Assembly: GCF_026619415.1 (NCBI RefSeq)
Contig: NZ_JAOVZR010000001.1
Coordinates: 496,001-560,000, forward strand
DNA: 64,000 nt
Origin: Hoeflea algicola
GTDB taxonomy: Bacteria; Pseudomonadota; Alphaproteobacteria; Rhizobiales; Rhizobiaceae
Direction: 5' to 3'
Part shown: piece after piece, positions 31,064 through 39,025 of the stretch
Numbering within the stretch: the first letter of the stretch is position 1
How the letters are laid out: each line of letters opens with the position of its first letter
Notes under the pieces: model-generated
The model's database searches: none
What the model was told of the DNA's origin: nothing
Seen by the model: only the letters and a program-made list of their open reading frames with translations
Position numbers and translations under genes: made by a program

Positions 31064-31897
31064 TCAGACAAGCCGTTCGGCATGCCAGGCAAGGTGGTCG
31101 TCCATGAAGGTCGAGACGAAGTTGTAGGAGTGGTCATAGCCCTCCTGCATGCGCAAGGTTAGCGCGATCCCGGCGTCCGTGCAGGCCTGTCCCAGCAACC
31201 ATGGTCGCAAGCCAGTTTCCAGGAACCCGTCGGCGGTTCCCTGATCCACCAGGAAGGCATCAAACCGCGCACCGTCGGCAATCAGCAGGGTGGCGTCATG
31301 ACGGCGCCAGAGGCTTTCATCGTCGCCGAGATATTTTGCCAGCGCCGGGCGCGACCAGTCCGCCGTCGATGGCTGTACGATTGGCGCGAATGCCGAACAA
31401 CTCTTGAACCGTTCCGGATTTTTAAGCGCAAAGGTCAGCGCGCCGTGTCCGCCCATGGAATGACCCATTACTGACTGGCGGCCCATATCGGCGGCGAAAT
31501 GGGCGGCGATGAGCGCCGGTAATTCCTCGAGGATATGAGTTTCCATCCGGTAGTGGCTGGCCCATGGCGCCTCGGTCGCATCGAGATAGAACCCCGCGCC
31601 CTTGCCAAACTGCCAATTGTCGGGCTCGTCGGGCACATGGTCGCCGCGCGGACTCACATCCGGGCAGACGATGATCAGGCCGAGTTCGGCCGCCAACCGC
31701 CGATATTCACCCTTGTCCATGACATTGGCGTGGGTGCAGGTCAGTCCGGAGAGATACCAGACCACAGGGCACAATTGTTCCTTGGCCTGCGGCGGCGTGA
31801 ATACGGCGAAGGTCATGTCGCACCCACAGGCTTGCGATGAGGTCGTGTAGACGCCCTGACGTCCGCCATGGGCCTTGGCTTCCGATACGATTTTCAT
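31064..31897 (-). CDS. fghA: S-formylglutathione hydrolase
   Basis: The 277-aa alpha/beta hydrolase converts S-formylglutathione to formate and glutathione, the second step of glutathione-dependent formaldehyde detoxification. The nucleophile is Ser147 in GHSMGG; YLSGLTCTHANVMDKG and a final EGYDHSYNFVSTFMDDH (catalytic His) are diagnostic. It lies 140 bp downstream of the formaldehyde dehydrogenase gene on the same strand, so the two steps are encoded together. Confidence 0.95.
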   Translation of the reverse strand: MKIVSEAKAHGGRQGVYTTSSQACGCDMTFAVFTPPQAKEQLCPVVWYLSGLTCTHANVMDKGEYRRLAAELGLIIVCPDVSPRGDHVPDEPDNWQFGKGAGFYLDATEAPWASHYRMETHILEELPALIAAHFAADMGRQSVMGHSMGGHGALTFALKNPERFKSCSAFAPIVQPSTADWSRPALAKYLGDDESLWRRHDATLLIADGARFDAFLVDQGTADGFLETGLRPWLLGQACTDAGIALTLRMQEGYDHSYNFVSTFMDDHLAWHAERLV

Positions 31898-32038
31898 GGA
31901 CTGATTCCGTTGCTGACGGATGGAGTGATATCGGTACCAATGCGCGCCGTATCAAACCGGTTCCGGATGACACGCATTGGCTCATTGTTTTTCCATGTCG
32001 CTATTGCAAAACCGCTTCTCGGACTTGCGCAACATGCA

Positions 32039-33148
32039 TCAGTAGATAACGACGCTGCGGATGCTCTCGCCGCGGTGCATCAGGTCAAAGGCCTCGTTGA
32101 TGCCTTCAAGCCCCATCGTGTGGGTGATCATCGGGTCAATCTCGATCTTGCCTTCCATGTACCACTCCACGATTTTCGGTACATCCGTGCGTCCACGCGC
32201 GCCGCCGAAGGCTGTTCCGCGCCAGGAGCGGCCGGTCACCAGTTGGAACGGGCGGGTGGAGATTTCCGCCCCGGCCGGTGCCACGCCGATGATGATGCTC
32301 TCGCCCCAGCCCTTGTGGGCACATTCCAGAGCTGTGCGCATGACGCCGACATTACCGGTGGCATCGAATGTGTAATCGGCACCGCCCTTGGTCAGATCGA
32401 CGAGGTAGGGCACCAGATCGCCTTCGACTTCGCTTGGATTGACGAAATGTGTCATGCCGAACCGGGTTGCCATTTCCACCTTGCCGGGATTGAGGTCCAC
32501 ACCGACGATCATGTCGGCGCCGGCAAGTCTGAGGCCCTGCAGCACATTGAGGCCGATGCCGCCGAGACCGAAGGCGATCGCTTTGGAGCCGATCTCGACC
32601 TTGGCGGTATTGATCACGGCGCCGATACCGGTGGTAACGCCGCAGCCGATGTAACAAACCTTGTCGAACGGTGCATCCGGGTTGATCTTGGCCAGCGCGA
32701 TTTCCGGCAGTACCGTGAAATTGGCAAATGTCGAAGTGCCCATATAGTGAAAGATCGGCTTGCCATTGACCGAAAAGCGCGAGGTACCGTCGGGCATCAG
32801 GCCCTGGCCCTGGGTGGTGCGGATCGACTGGCACAGATTGGTTTTCGGGTTGAGGCAATATTCGCATTCACGGCATTCCGGCGTGTAGAGCGGAATTACG
32901 TGGTCGCCCTTTTTCAGCGATGTGACGCCGGGCCCGACATCGACCACCACGCCGGCGCCCTCATGCCCCAGAATCGCCGGGAAGATGCCTTCCGGATCGG
33001 CGCCCGAGAGTGTGAACTCGTCGGTATGGCAGATGCCTGTGGCCTTGATTTCGACCAGCACCTCACCGGCGCGCGGTCCGTCCAGCTGGACGGTGGTGAT
33101 TTCCAGCGGTTTTCCCGCCTCAAAGGCTACGGCTGCGCGAACGTCCAT
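32039..33148 (-). CDS. frmA: S-(hydroxymethyl)glutathione dehydrogenase (class III alcohol dehydrogenase)
   Basis: The 369-aa zinc-dependent enzyme oxidises S-hydroxymethylglutathione to S-formylglutathione with NAD. The catalytic zinc site is in [14 protein letters not shown] and ILGHEGAG; the structural zinc cysteines are in [17 protein letters not shown]. The nucleotide-binding segment [12 protein letters not shown] and the C-terminal [22 protein letters not shown] follow. It is upstream of fghA on the same strand, forming the formaldehyde detoxification pair. Confidence 0.96.
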   Translation of the reverse strand: MDVRAAVAFEAGKPLEITTVQLDGPRAGEVLVEIKATGICHTDEFTLSGADPEGIFPAILGHEGAGVVVDVGPGVTSLKKGDHVIPLYTPECRECEYCLNPKTNLCQSIRTTQGQGLMPDGTSRFSVNGKPIFHYMGTSTFANFTVLPEIALAKINPDAPFDKVCYIGCGVTTGIGAVINTAKVEIGSKAIAFGLGGIGLNVLQGLRLAGADMIVGVDLNPGKVEMATRFGMTHFVNPSEVEGDLVPYLVDLTKGGADYTFDATGNVGVMRTALECAHKGWGESIIIGVAPAGAEISTRPFQLVTGRSWRGTAFGGARGRTDVPKIVEWYMEGKIEIDPMITHTMGLEGINEAFDLMHRGESIRSVVIY

Positions 33149-33292
33149 TCCGGTACTCCTGAAAGCTGCTCATGTCTTGACGTAGGAAACTGCCAGAGTG
33201 GCGCGTTTGGCTCAACCCCGGTTTGTGTCTGCAATTGATTTTGCGAGGATTCAGTTTCCGGCAAATGGCGGCAAGCCATCTGCGGGAGCCGC

Positions 33293-33319
33293 GCCGCGCC
33301 GGAATTAGTCCGGCGCGGC
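33293..33319 (-). terminator. strong hairpin downstream of the XRE regulator gene
   Basis: GCCGCGCCGGA (33293-33303) pairs perfectly with 33309-33319 around a 5-nt loop. It lies 8 nt past the stop of the minus-strand regulator gene. There is no T-tract on the minus strand, so it may protect the 3' end or act with Rho. Confidence 0.5.
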
Positions 33320-33327
33320 AGGCGCAA

Positions 33328-33711
33328 TCAGTCGTGGGCGGCTCGGGTCAGCGTGACCAAGCGGCTTTCGAGCGATTCGACACAGGCAGTCACCTGTGCG
33401 GCAAGTTCCCTCAGTCGGTTGATCTCGCCGGTCATCTCATCGACGGCGATCGACATGTTTTGCGATTGGGGTGCATCACCGGTACCGCTGATCAGCCAGG
33501 CTGGCGAAATTCCCAGAACGCCGGCCAGCGTCATCACCTTGTTCGCGCGCGGCTCCGAGCGGTCGGTTTCCCATTCGGCCAGCGTTTCGGTGGTGACGCC
33601 GAGGCGCGATGCGGTTTCTTCCAGCGTCAGACTGGCGAGATCGCGGGCGCGGGTAATCCGTCCACCAAGCGTGTCGTCGTCGTCATAGATTTCCGCTGTC
33701 ATTACATTCAT
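33328..33711 (-). CDS. XRE-family helix-turn-helix regulator with C-terminal helix
   Basis: The 127-aa protein has an XRE/Cro-type HTH (about residues 16-70: LGGRITRARDLASLTLEETA, then RLGVTTETLAEWETDRSEPR and LAGVLGISPAWLISGTG). A C-terminal helix that may coil follows (MTGEINRLRELAAQVTACVESLESRL). The start MNVMTAEIYDD has a GAAGGG site nine bases upstream; an in-frame start 17 codons earlier has none. The gene lies behind the formaldehyde genes on the same strand but with its own hairpin, so a link is uncertain. Confidence 0.85.
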   Translation of the reverse strand: MNVMTAEIYDDDDTLGGRITRARDLASLTLEETASRLGVTTETLAEWETDRSEPRANKVMTLAGVLGISPAWLISGTGDAPQSQNMSIAVDEMTGEINRLRELAAQVTACVESLESRLVTLTRAAHD

Positions 33712-33925
33712 CGATTCATTCCCTTCGAATACGGACTTGCGAATGCGTCCGCGCTCGCTCATTGGCGTCGCAGACGATCCGATGATGCCTATGCATGAGC
33801 CATGGCGTGCGTGTGAACCCGCATCGGCGCGACATGCATATGGCGTGTCAGTCGCGGTTACCCATCGCCAGCAGAATTTGCGGCGCGCCCCTTACGTCTG
33901 TATCACTGTGCAGTGAAGGCCGAAT

Positions 33926-34303
33926 CTATTCAATCGGGGTCAGGGTCTCTGTTCCGGCGCCGGCAGTATCGGCGATTGTCCACACGCCGTCCAGTGTGCC
34001 GTCCTGCATTAATTCATAAACCACCAGTCCGACCGCGCCGCTTTCGAACACATAGGCCGCTGCAAAGGCGTTCTGATTGACCATGCAGATGCCGCTTGAG
34101 GACGTGCCAGTGTCCCACGCGATGCGGCAGGTGGTGGCGCTGGTTACATCTATCTGCGCAGTGCCGGAATAGCTGCTTCCGTCCAGATTGGTGCCTTCCA
34201 CCTGATAGCTGCCGCCAATCGTTTGTGCCTGTGCGGATCCAAGCGCCATTAGCATCATGGTTGCGCCGGCCAAGCCAGATTTCATCATGCTGAATTTCAC
34301 CAT
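33926..34303 (-). CDS. small secreted protein of unknown function, 125 aa
   Basis: A Sec signal peptide is clear (MVKFSMMKSGLAGATMMLMA, cleavage after AQA near residue 27). The mature part begins QTIGGSYQVEGTNLDGSSYSG and is rich in beta-forming, Ser/Thr/Gly residues, with two cysteines (TTCRIAWD and GICMVNQ) likely to form a disulphide in the periplasm. A GGAG ribosome site supports this start over one 26 codons upstream. I do not recognise the family. It diverges from the 34519 gene. Confidence 0.75.
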   Translation of the reverse strand: MVKFSMMKSGLAGATMMLMALGSAQAQTIGGSYQVEGTNLDGSSYSGTAQIDVTSATTCRIAWDTGTSSSGICMVNQNAFAAAYVFESGAVGLVVYELMQDGTLDGVWTIADTAGAGTETLTPIE

Positions 34304-34518
34304 CGAAGCGATCTCCAAAATCAGGCTGCCGAAAAGCCGGTGGCCTCGAAAAACCGTCTGCTCAGATCCAGGAATTGTCAATCACGGTGATGCTGTGAGC
34401 CTGAGGTTTTGGCGCCCGCGCTGACGGCAACTTTGCATTAACCGTGAGCCTTGGTATTTTAGAAACTCCTTAATGGCAGAGTGTTTCTCACATTTCATGA
34501 TGAAATGGGGAGCAAGAA

Positions 34519-35157
34519 ATGAGTGAACTACGCCTTTCTTACCCAGCATGTACGCTGGCCGAAAAATCCAATTTCACGCCGCAAGACGTCCAGTTGATTG
34601 AGAACCGGGTGTTTGCCAGGGGGCTTGATGGCCCCGATGCGGTGGCGACCCTGCTGGCGCTTGAGCACTGCCGAGCCGAAAAATGTGTCGAGTGGGACGA
34701 GTTTTTTATACGCACATTGACCGATCATGTTGTCAATCACCTGGCCCCCGCAGGGACCATGACGAGGGCCAAGGCCGACTGGCTGCGACGGGCGCTCGCG
34801 CGCGGCGGGCTGATTGCCAGCCGCAACGAAATCGAAGCGCTGGTGCGGATCATGGAAATGGCCGGCACCCAGAGCCATCATCTGGCAGCCTTCGCGCTGA
34901 GCCAGGTCTGGCACGCCGTCGTTGAAGGCGAGGGTCCTCTTGCCAGCCGCCGCAAAGGTCTGTGGGCGGTGCTGGGCATGGAACAACTCACCTACATCAA
35001 TCGCGTGCTCGCAGCGCTGGGATCGGCCCAGCCATTCTCGGTAGCTGACGCGGAAGCACTGTTTGATCCCGCGCTCGACCTGACCCCGGGCGGCCAGAAA
35101 TCAGCCTGGCGCGAGTTCATCGCCCGTGTTGCCGGTCCCGGCGCGGTTGCTGCCTGA
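34519..35157 (+). CDS. conserved hypothetical protein, 212 aa
   Basis: A mainly helical cytoplasmic protein, with no signal or membrane segment. Two related stretches are visible: FTPQDVQLIENRVFARGLDG followed by W-D-E-F-F (residues about 19-70), and FSVADAEALFDPALDLTPGG followed by WREFIARV near the end. This suggests a duplicated acidic helical module with a middle linker (residues 80-170). A GGGGAG ribosome site is good. Function unknown; proteins of this layout occur in rhizobia as far as I recall. Confidence 0.7.
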   Translation: MSELRLSYPACTLAEKSNFTPQDVQLIENRVFARGLDGPDAVATLLALEHCRAEKCVEWDEFFIRTLTDHVVNHLAPAGTMTRAKADWLRRALARGGLIASRNEIEALVRIMEMAGTQSHHLAAFALSQVWHAVVEGEGPLASRRKGLWAVLGMEQLTYINRVLAALGSAQPFSVADAEALFDPALDLTPGGQKSAWREFIARVAGPGAVAA

Positions 35158-35261
35158 CCTGCACAGACCTCAATGAGGCAGGTCGGCAGGCCGTGGGTTT
35201 ACCACCTGAACAATCCGTGGAATTTGGCGATTCGCCGCACCGACGACACCGTCCGGACGGT

Positions 35262-35987
35262 TCAGCCCGGGTGGTCGATGACGGTAGGCCCGAAAATGGT
35301 CTCGAACGCGTCGCGTAGGCGAATGTCGGATTCGTGCATCGGTATCGGCAAGCCAAGATCGACAAGGCTCGTCACCCCGTGTTCGCGTACGCCGCAGGGC
35401 ACGATGCCTGAAAAATGTTCAAGGTCCGGGTCCACATTCAGCGCAAGTCCGTGAAAACTTACCCATTTGCGCAGACGGATGCCGATGGCAGCGATCTTGT
35501 CCTCGGCCATGCTGTCATCGCCAAGCCGGGGCTTGTCCGGGCGGCGCACCCAGACGCCAACCCGGTCTTCGCGCCGCTCGCCGGTTACATTCATGCTTGC
35601 CAGCGTGGTGATGATGACGGCTTCCATGGCCGAGACGAAGGCGCGCACATCCTGCCGCCGGCGCTTGAGATCAAGCATTACGTAAGCCACTCGCTGGCCC
35701 GGGCCGTGATAGGTGAATTCGCCGCCGCGTCCGGTCTCGAACACCTCGAACCGGTCAGGTGCCACCAGGTCTTCGGGTTTGGCGCTGGTGCCGGCGGTGT
35801 AAAGCGGCGGGTGCTCGACCAGCCAGACCAGCTCGTCGGCAGCGCCTGCGGCAATCTTGGCCGCCTCAGTCTCCATCAATTCGACGGCTTGAGGGTATGG
35901 GGTCAGCCCCTCGGATACACGCCAGCGTACGGCAGGGCTGCCAGCATGGGCGAAAAACCGGGTTTCCAATGTGTCGCGTTGGGTCAT
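35262..35987 (-). CDS. lipB: lipoyl(octanoyl) transferase LipB
   Basis: The 241-aa enzyme moves octanoate from acyl carrier protein to lipoyl domains in lipoic acid synthesis. The core motifs are [16 protein letters not shown] (about residues 87-102), the catalytic lysine Lys164 in [19 protein letters not shown] and the acyl-thioester cysteine Cys198 in [15 protein letters not shown]. Length and order are normal. It is monocistronic on the minus strand. A tRNA gene lies beyond its 5' end. Confidence 0.95.
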   Translation of the reverse strand: MTQRDTLETRFFAHAGSPAVRWRVSEGLTPYPQAVELMETEAAKIAAGAADELVWLVEHPPLYTAGTSAKPEDLVAPDRFEVFETGRGGEFTYHGPGQRVAYVMLDLKRRRQDVRAFVSAMEAVIITTLASMNVTGERREDRVGVWVRRPDKPRLGDDSMAEDKIAAIGIRLRKWVSFHGLALNVDPDLEHFSGIVPCGVREHGVTSLVDLGLPIPMHESDIRLRDAFETIFGPTVIDHPG

Positions 35988-36153
35988 GCTGCCTGTCTAA
36001 TGAGAATCAGCCGCGAAGCAAACCACTTTGATGAGGTGATCTGCGCGGGCCGTGTTTCAGCCCTGGTGCCAGCCGCGCAAGCACTTGTCGCGGCTTTTAA
36101 AATCCGCAGCGACAGATGCTTGTCGGCTACAGTCATTTTTGTCAGGAATGCGC

Positions 36154-36182
36154 TTGTGCAGTGCATGACCATTTGCTACATG
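36154..36182 (+). promoter_or_regulatory. candidate promoter of tRNA-Leu
   Basis: TTGTGC (36154-36159), a 17-bp spacer and TACATG (36177-36182) place +1 about 26 bp before the tRNA. The boxes are only fair matches to sigma70 consensus. Confidence 0.4.
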
Positions 36183-36214
36183 CAGCGCGCCGACAGATTT
36201 CGGCTCTACCACGT

Positions 36215-36299
36215 GCGGTCGTGGCGGAATTGGTAGACGCGCAGCGTTGAGGTCGCTGTGGGGCAACCCGTGGAAGTTCGAGTCTTCTCGACCGCACCA
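36215..36299 (+). tRNA. tRNA-Leu (anticodon GAG)
   Basis: An 85-nt class II tRNA. The acceptor arms GCGGTCG (36215-36221) and CGACCGC (36289-36295) pair fully, and an encoded discriminator A plus CCA ends the gene. The anticodon stem CAGCG/CGCTG closes the loop TTGAGGT, giving GAG at 36249-36251, which reads CTC and CTT leucine codons. A long variable arm (GGGGCAACCC) and a T-arm with GTTCGAG follow, as expected for tRNA-Leu. Confidence 0.95.
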
Positions 36300-36306
36300 T
36301 AAAACA

Positions 36307-36327
36307 CCCGCTTCGGCGGGTTTTTTT
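36307..36327 (+). terminator. intrinsic terminator of tRNA-Leu
   Basis: CCCGC-TTCG-GCGGG forms a stable tetraloop hairpin immediately followed by seven T residues, eight bases after the tRNA end. Confidence 0.85.
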
Positions 36328-36959
36328 GTGTCTGAAGATCCTTGAAAATATTGGCATATTTGTGCATTCGCTTAAAGCCAGCAGCCGCCCGCTGCAATGC
36401 GGCGGTATGGACCCCACAAAAATGGGCCTTTAACGCCGAATTTGATGATTTCGCGATCTCTGTCAGGCATCTTTTTGCTTTGGCGATTGCAGCCGAAAGG
36501 CCAGGGCGCGGGAAAATTACCAAGCGGGAGGATGGCGGCGACCAGTGCTGGTGTGGGCGTTTTTAGCCATATGTAGACGCTGACCCCACCGGCTTCGAGA
36601 ATCAGGTCGTTCGTTGTCTCCACACCGCAATCGAGATGGACCGCATGGCAGGGAGCCGGTGCGATCTGGGTTGATGCCCATCAGAGAGAACTTGCCGGCT
36701 AGACTTCAATCGACCAGCCCACACAGGCAAAAACTCCGCCTTTTCAAGCGGGGTTTCGCGCGGTGCGCCCGTCATCGGACGGATTTCGGTGTCGGGCGTC
36801 GCTGATGCACGTCGTGTCCAAATGAGTTCAATTTGAACGATACCGTCCTGCATCAAGTCAAGCTGGAGGGCAGGGAGTGCCTGTAATCATGGCCGCGGCC
36901 GTCAGCAAGCGGATGACGCCGGTCGGGAGGAAACCGGCGCCATCCGTCAGGCTTGTGTC
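36328..36959. other. gene-free region after tRNA-Leu
   Basis: About 630 bp hold no ORF I can support. Short minus-strand frames (36372-36623 and 36602-36856) lack a ribosome site or recognisable content. I see no tRNA 3'-end repeat, integrase or insertion sequence, so there is no sign of an integrated element here. The right part carries the hairpin behind the 36960 gene. Confidence 0.45.
36911..36945 (-). terminator. hairpin downstream of the first YDRAG paralog
   Basis: GGATGACGCCGGT (36911-36923) pairs with 36933-36945 at 12 of 13 positions. It is 15 nt past the stop on the minus strand and lacks a T-tract. The second paralog has a similar hairpin in the same place. Confidence 0.5.
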
Positions 36960-37259
36960 TTAGCGTGTGAAGTGCGGCGAACCGTCGTTGCCGGCACGGT
37001 CGTAACGGACCTGGTCGTTGGCGACATCGCCGATCGAGGCGGTCGTGGTGTAATCGACGCCAGCAACCGAAGCCTGAAAGCTCGGCGAACCGTCCTGACC
37101 TGCACGGTCATAGCTGACCAGATCGTTGGAAACACCAACAGCATAATTGACCTGGCCCTGAACCGACGGGACGTCATAGGCGTCCATGGCGGTCGAAGCG
37201 GCAAAAGCGCCGGTGGAAGCAGCAAGGGTGAAGCCGAGGGCGATGATGATCTTGTTCAT
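36960..37259 (-). CDS. small secreted YDRAG-repeat protein, first tandem copy
   Basis: The 99-aa precursor has a Sec signal peptide (MNKIIIALGFTLAASTGAFA, cleavage near residue 20). The mature part of about 79 residues contains two copies of NDxVxYDRAGxDGSPxF, at about 45-61 and 81-97, spaced 36 residues apart. There are no cysteines. It is about 80% identical to the next gene, with the signal peptide and first 31 residues identical, so it arose by tandem duplication. An AAGGATAAGACC ribosome site precedes the ATG. Function unknown; a periplasmic or surface role is implied. Confidence 0.8.
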   Translation of the reverse strand: MNKIIIALGFTLAASTGAFAASTAMDAYDVPSVQGQVNYAVGVSNDLVSYDRAGQDGSPSFQASVAGVDYTTTASIGDVANDQVRYDRAGNDGSPHFTR

Positions 37260-37326
37260 GGTCTTATCCTTTGAATCTGGGTCGCGTCTTGGGAGGACTG
37301 CGTAAAGATGATGTCTGCGGGGGAAG

Positions 37327-37356
37327 GGATCAGCGGAGCGAAAGGTCCGCCGATCC
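37327..37356 (-). terminator. hairpin downstream of the second YDRAG paralog
   Basis: GGATCAGCGGA (37327-37337) pairs with 37346-37356 at 10 of 11 positions around an 8-nt loop, 12 nt past the stop. No T-tract is present on the minus strand. Confidence 0.5.
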
Positions 37357-37368
37357 AGGTCTCAATTG

Positions 37369-37671
37369 TTAGTTGGCAAAGCGCGGCGAACCGTCATTGC
37401 CGGCGCGGTCATAGATGATCTGGTCGTTGGAAACGCCGCCGATGGAAGCAGTGGCGGTGTAATCGATGCCGGTTGCGGCAGGAGCCAGGAAGCTCGGCGA
37501 GCCGTCATTGCCGGCACGGTCGTAGCTGACCAGGTCGTTGGCAACGCCAACAGCGTAAGTGATGTCGCCCTGCACGGCGGGGACGTCATAGGCGTCCATG
37601 GCAGTGGAAGCGGCAAAGGCGCCGGTGGAAGCAGCAAGGGTGAAGCCGAGGGCGATGATGATCTTGTTCAT
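37369..37671 (-). CDS. small secreted YDRAG-repeat protein, second tandem copy
   Basis: The 100-aa precursor has the same signal peptide as its neighbour and two copies of the motif (about 45-61 and 82-98: NDLVSYDRAGNDGSPSF and NDQIIYDRAGNDGSPRF). One residue is inserted between the copies (APAATGID versus the other's SVAGVD). The ribosome site AAGGATAACGACC matches that of the paralog. A much longer in-frame reading to 38079 has no signal peptide at its start and is rejected. Function unknown. Confidence 0.8.
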   Translation of the reverse strand: MNKIIIALGFTLAASTGAFAASTAMDAYDVPAVQGDITYAVGVANDLVSYDRAGNDGSPSFLAPAATGIDYTATASIGGVSNDQIIYDRAGNDGSPRFAN

Positions 37672-38282
37672 GGTCGTTATCCTTGTGAGGTGGAAAGCGG
37701 AAATCCGTATCCGTCTGTCCGGTTCGTGGGGCGGCCCGTTGGGTGAGCCGTGTTGTTCGATGACCTGAAGATGAGGCTTGTGCTGATGACTTGCGAACCA
37801 CATGGCCGTGAGAACGGCGTGGGTCTGACGTGACTGGAAGGCTGAACGGGCAGGGGGTGCCAGGAAAGAACCAAGCAAACTCAACGGGTTGCATGGCATT
37901 TTCGGATGTGATCGGGGCCTCATTGTCAACCGCAGGCGACCCGGAGCGTTCACAATCGACGCGTCAAACAGTGAAAATGCCCCCAAAATCGGGACTGCAC
38001 GGTTCAAAAACGGCTGTCGGTTTTTGGTGCCGACTGCGAAGGCGTGAGCCAGCAAGGGGCCATTGTCACGGCCGATCACGCGGTGCGTGATCAGGGCATG
38101 GCTTTCGTGATCGATTTGTCCGGCTTAGTCACCGCCATTCAGAGCGTTGCGCAGCAAAAAGCCCCGGCAGGCAAGGTTGCCGGGGCTCGAATTTCATCTG
38201 AAAATCGGTGTGGGCATGGCCCGCTAGACAATTCCCGCCGCTTCGCCGTCCGAACCGGCGCTGTCTGCCATCAAAAGCGGGC
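37672..38282. other. gene-free region between the YDRAG genes and the DsbA-family gene
   Basis: These 611 bp hold the promoter and leader of the second YDRAG gene and, at the far end, the terminator of the DsbA-family gene. No ORF with a ribosome site or recognisable content is present. Confidence 0.5.
38156..38187 (-). terminator. intrinsic terminator of the DsbA-family gene
   Basis: AGCCCCGGCA (38160-38169) and its exact complement (38178-38187) flank an 8-nt loop. On the minus strand a run of five T residues follows (38156-38160). Confidence 0.75.
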
Positions 38283-38975
38283 TTACGCCTCCGGCGTCTC
38301 GGAAGCTTCGGCCTCCTGCTTGGCCTTTTCGATGACGACCTTGCGCAGGGCGTCGGCCAGCGCCTCGGCCGGCTGGGCGCCGACAAGCGCGTATTTCATG
38401 TCGATGATAAAGCACGGAACGCCGGTCACGCCCATCTGCCGCGCCTGGTCGATCTCGGCGTTGACGGTGTCGCGGTCGGCATCGCCTGACAAAAGCCGTT
38501 CGATGACGGCCGGTTCGAGCCCGACCTGTTGGGCAGCCTCCACCAGCACCGCATCGTCGCCAATGTTCTTGCCCTCTTCGAAATAGGCCTTGAACAGGGT
38601 TTCGACCATCTTGTCCTGTGCTGCCAACCCCTCAGATCCGGCCCAACGGATCACCCGGTGGGCGTCAAGCGTATTGGCCGAAACCGGGATCTTGTCGAAG
38701 GCAAACGGAATCTGTTCGTCGGCACCTGCCGCGCGCACCGCCGCATAGGCCTGGTCTGCGCCCTCCGCGCCGCCAAATTTGTCCTCGAGATATTGCTGCC
38801 GGTCCTTGCCTTCCTTCGGCAATGTCGGGTCAAGCTGGTATGGTCGCCAGCGCACCTCGACGTCCATTTCCTGGCTGACATCGAGCAAGGCGGCTTCGAG
38901 CCGGCGCTTGCCGATATAACACCATGGGCACATGACATCGGAAACAATGTCGATGGTCAGCGAGGGGACGGTCAT
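38283..38975 (-). CDS. DsbA-family oxidoreductase (FrnE-like)
   Basis: The 230-aa protein has a thioredoxin fold with an inserted helical domain. The active site is CPWC (Cys16 and Cys19), and the cis-proline motif is TGVPCFII. There is no signal peptide, so it is a cytoplasmic FrnE-type enzyme rather than a periplasmic DsbA. Related proteins act in oxidative stress or as 2-hydroxychromene-2-carboxylate isomerase-like enzymes. The start MTVPSLTIDIV has an AAAGG site; a longer in-frame reading is less likely. The tail is Ala/Glu-rich. Confidence 0.88.
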   Translation of the reverse strand: MTVPSLTIDIVSDVMCPWCYIGKRRLEAALLDVSQEMDVEVRWRPYQLDPTLPKEGKDRQQYLEDKFGGAEGADQAYAAVRAAGADEQIPFAFDKIPVSANTLDAHRVIRWAGSEGLAAQDKMVETLFKAYFEEGKNIGDDAVLVEAAQQVGLEPAVIERLLSGDADRDTVNAEIDQARQMGVTGVPCFIIDMKYALVGAQPAEALADALRKVVIEKAKQEAEASETPEA

Positions 38976-39025
38976 CAGGATACCTTTCTTGCCGGCTTTG
39001 TGCGGCATGAATTCTGGAAGCGGTT

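Noticed and set aside
31868..33238. 456-aa open frame on the plus strand across frmA
   Set aside because: Antisense to a clear formaldehyde dehydrogenase gene; His/Asp-rich composition is typical of shadow frames.
36215..36959. integration site for a mobile element at tRNA-Leu
   Set aside because: No integrase, no repeat of the tRNA 3' end and no cargo genes are present; a normal terminator follows the tRNA.
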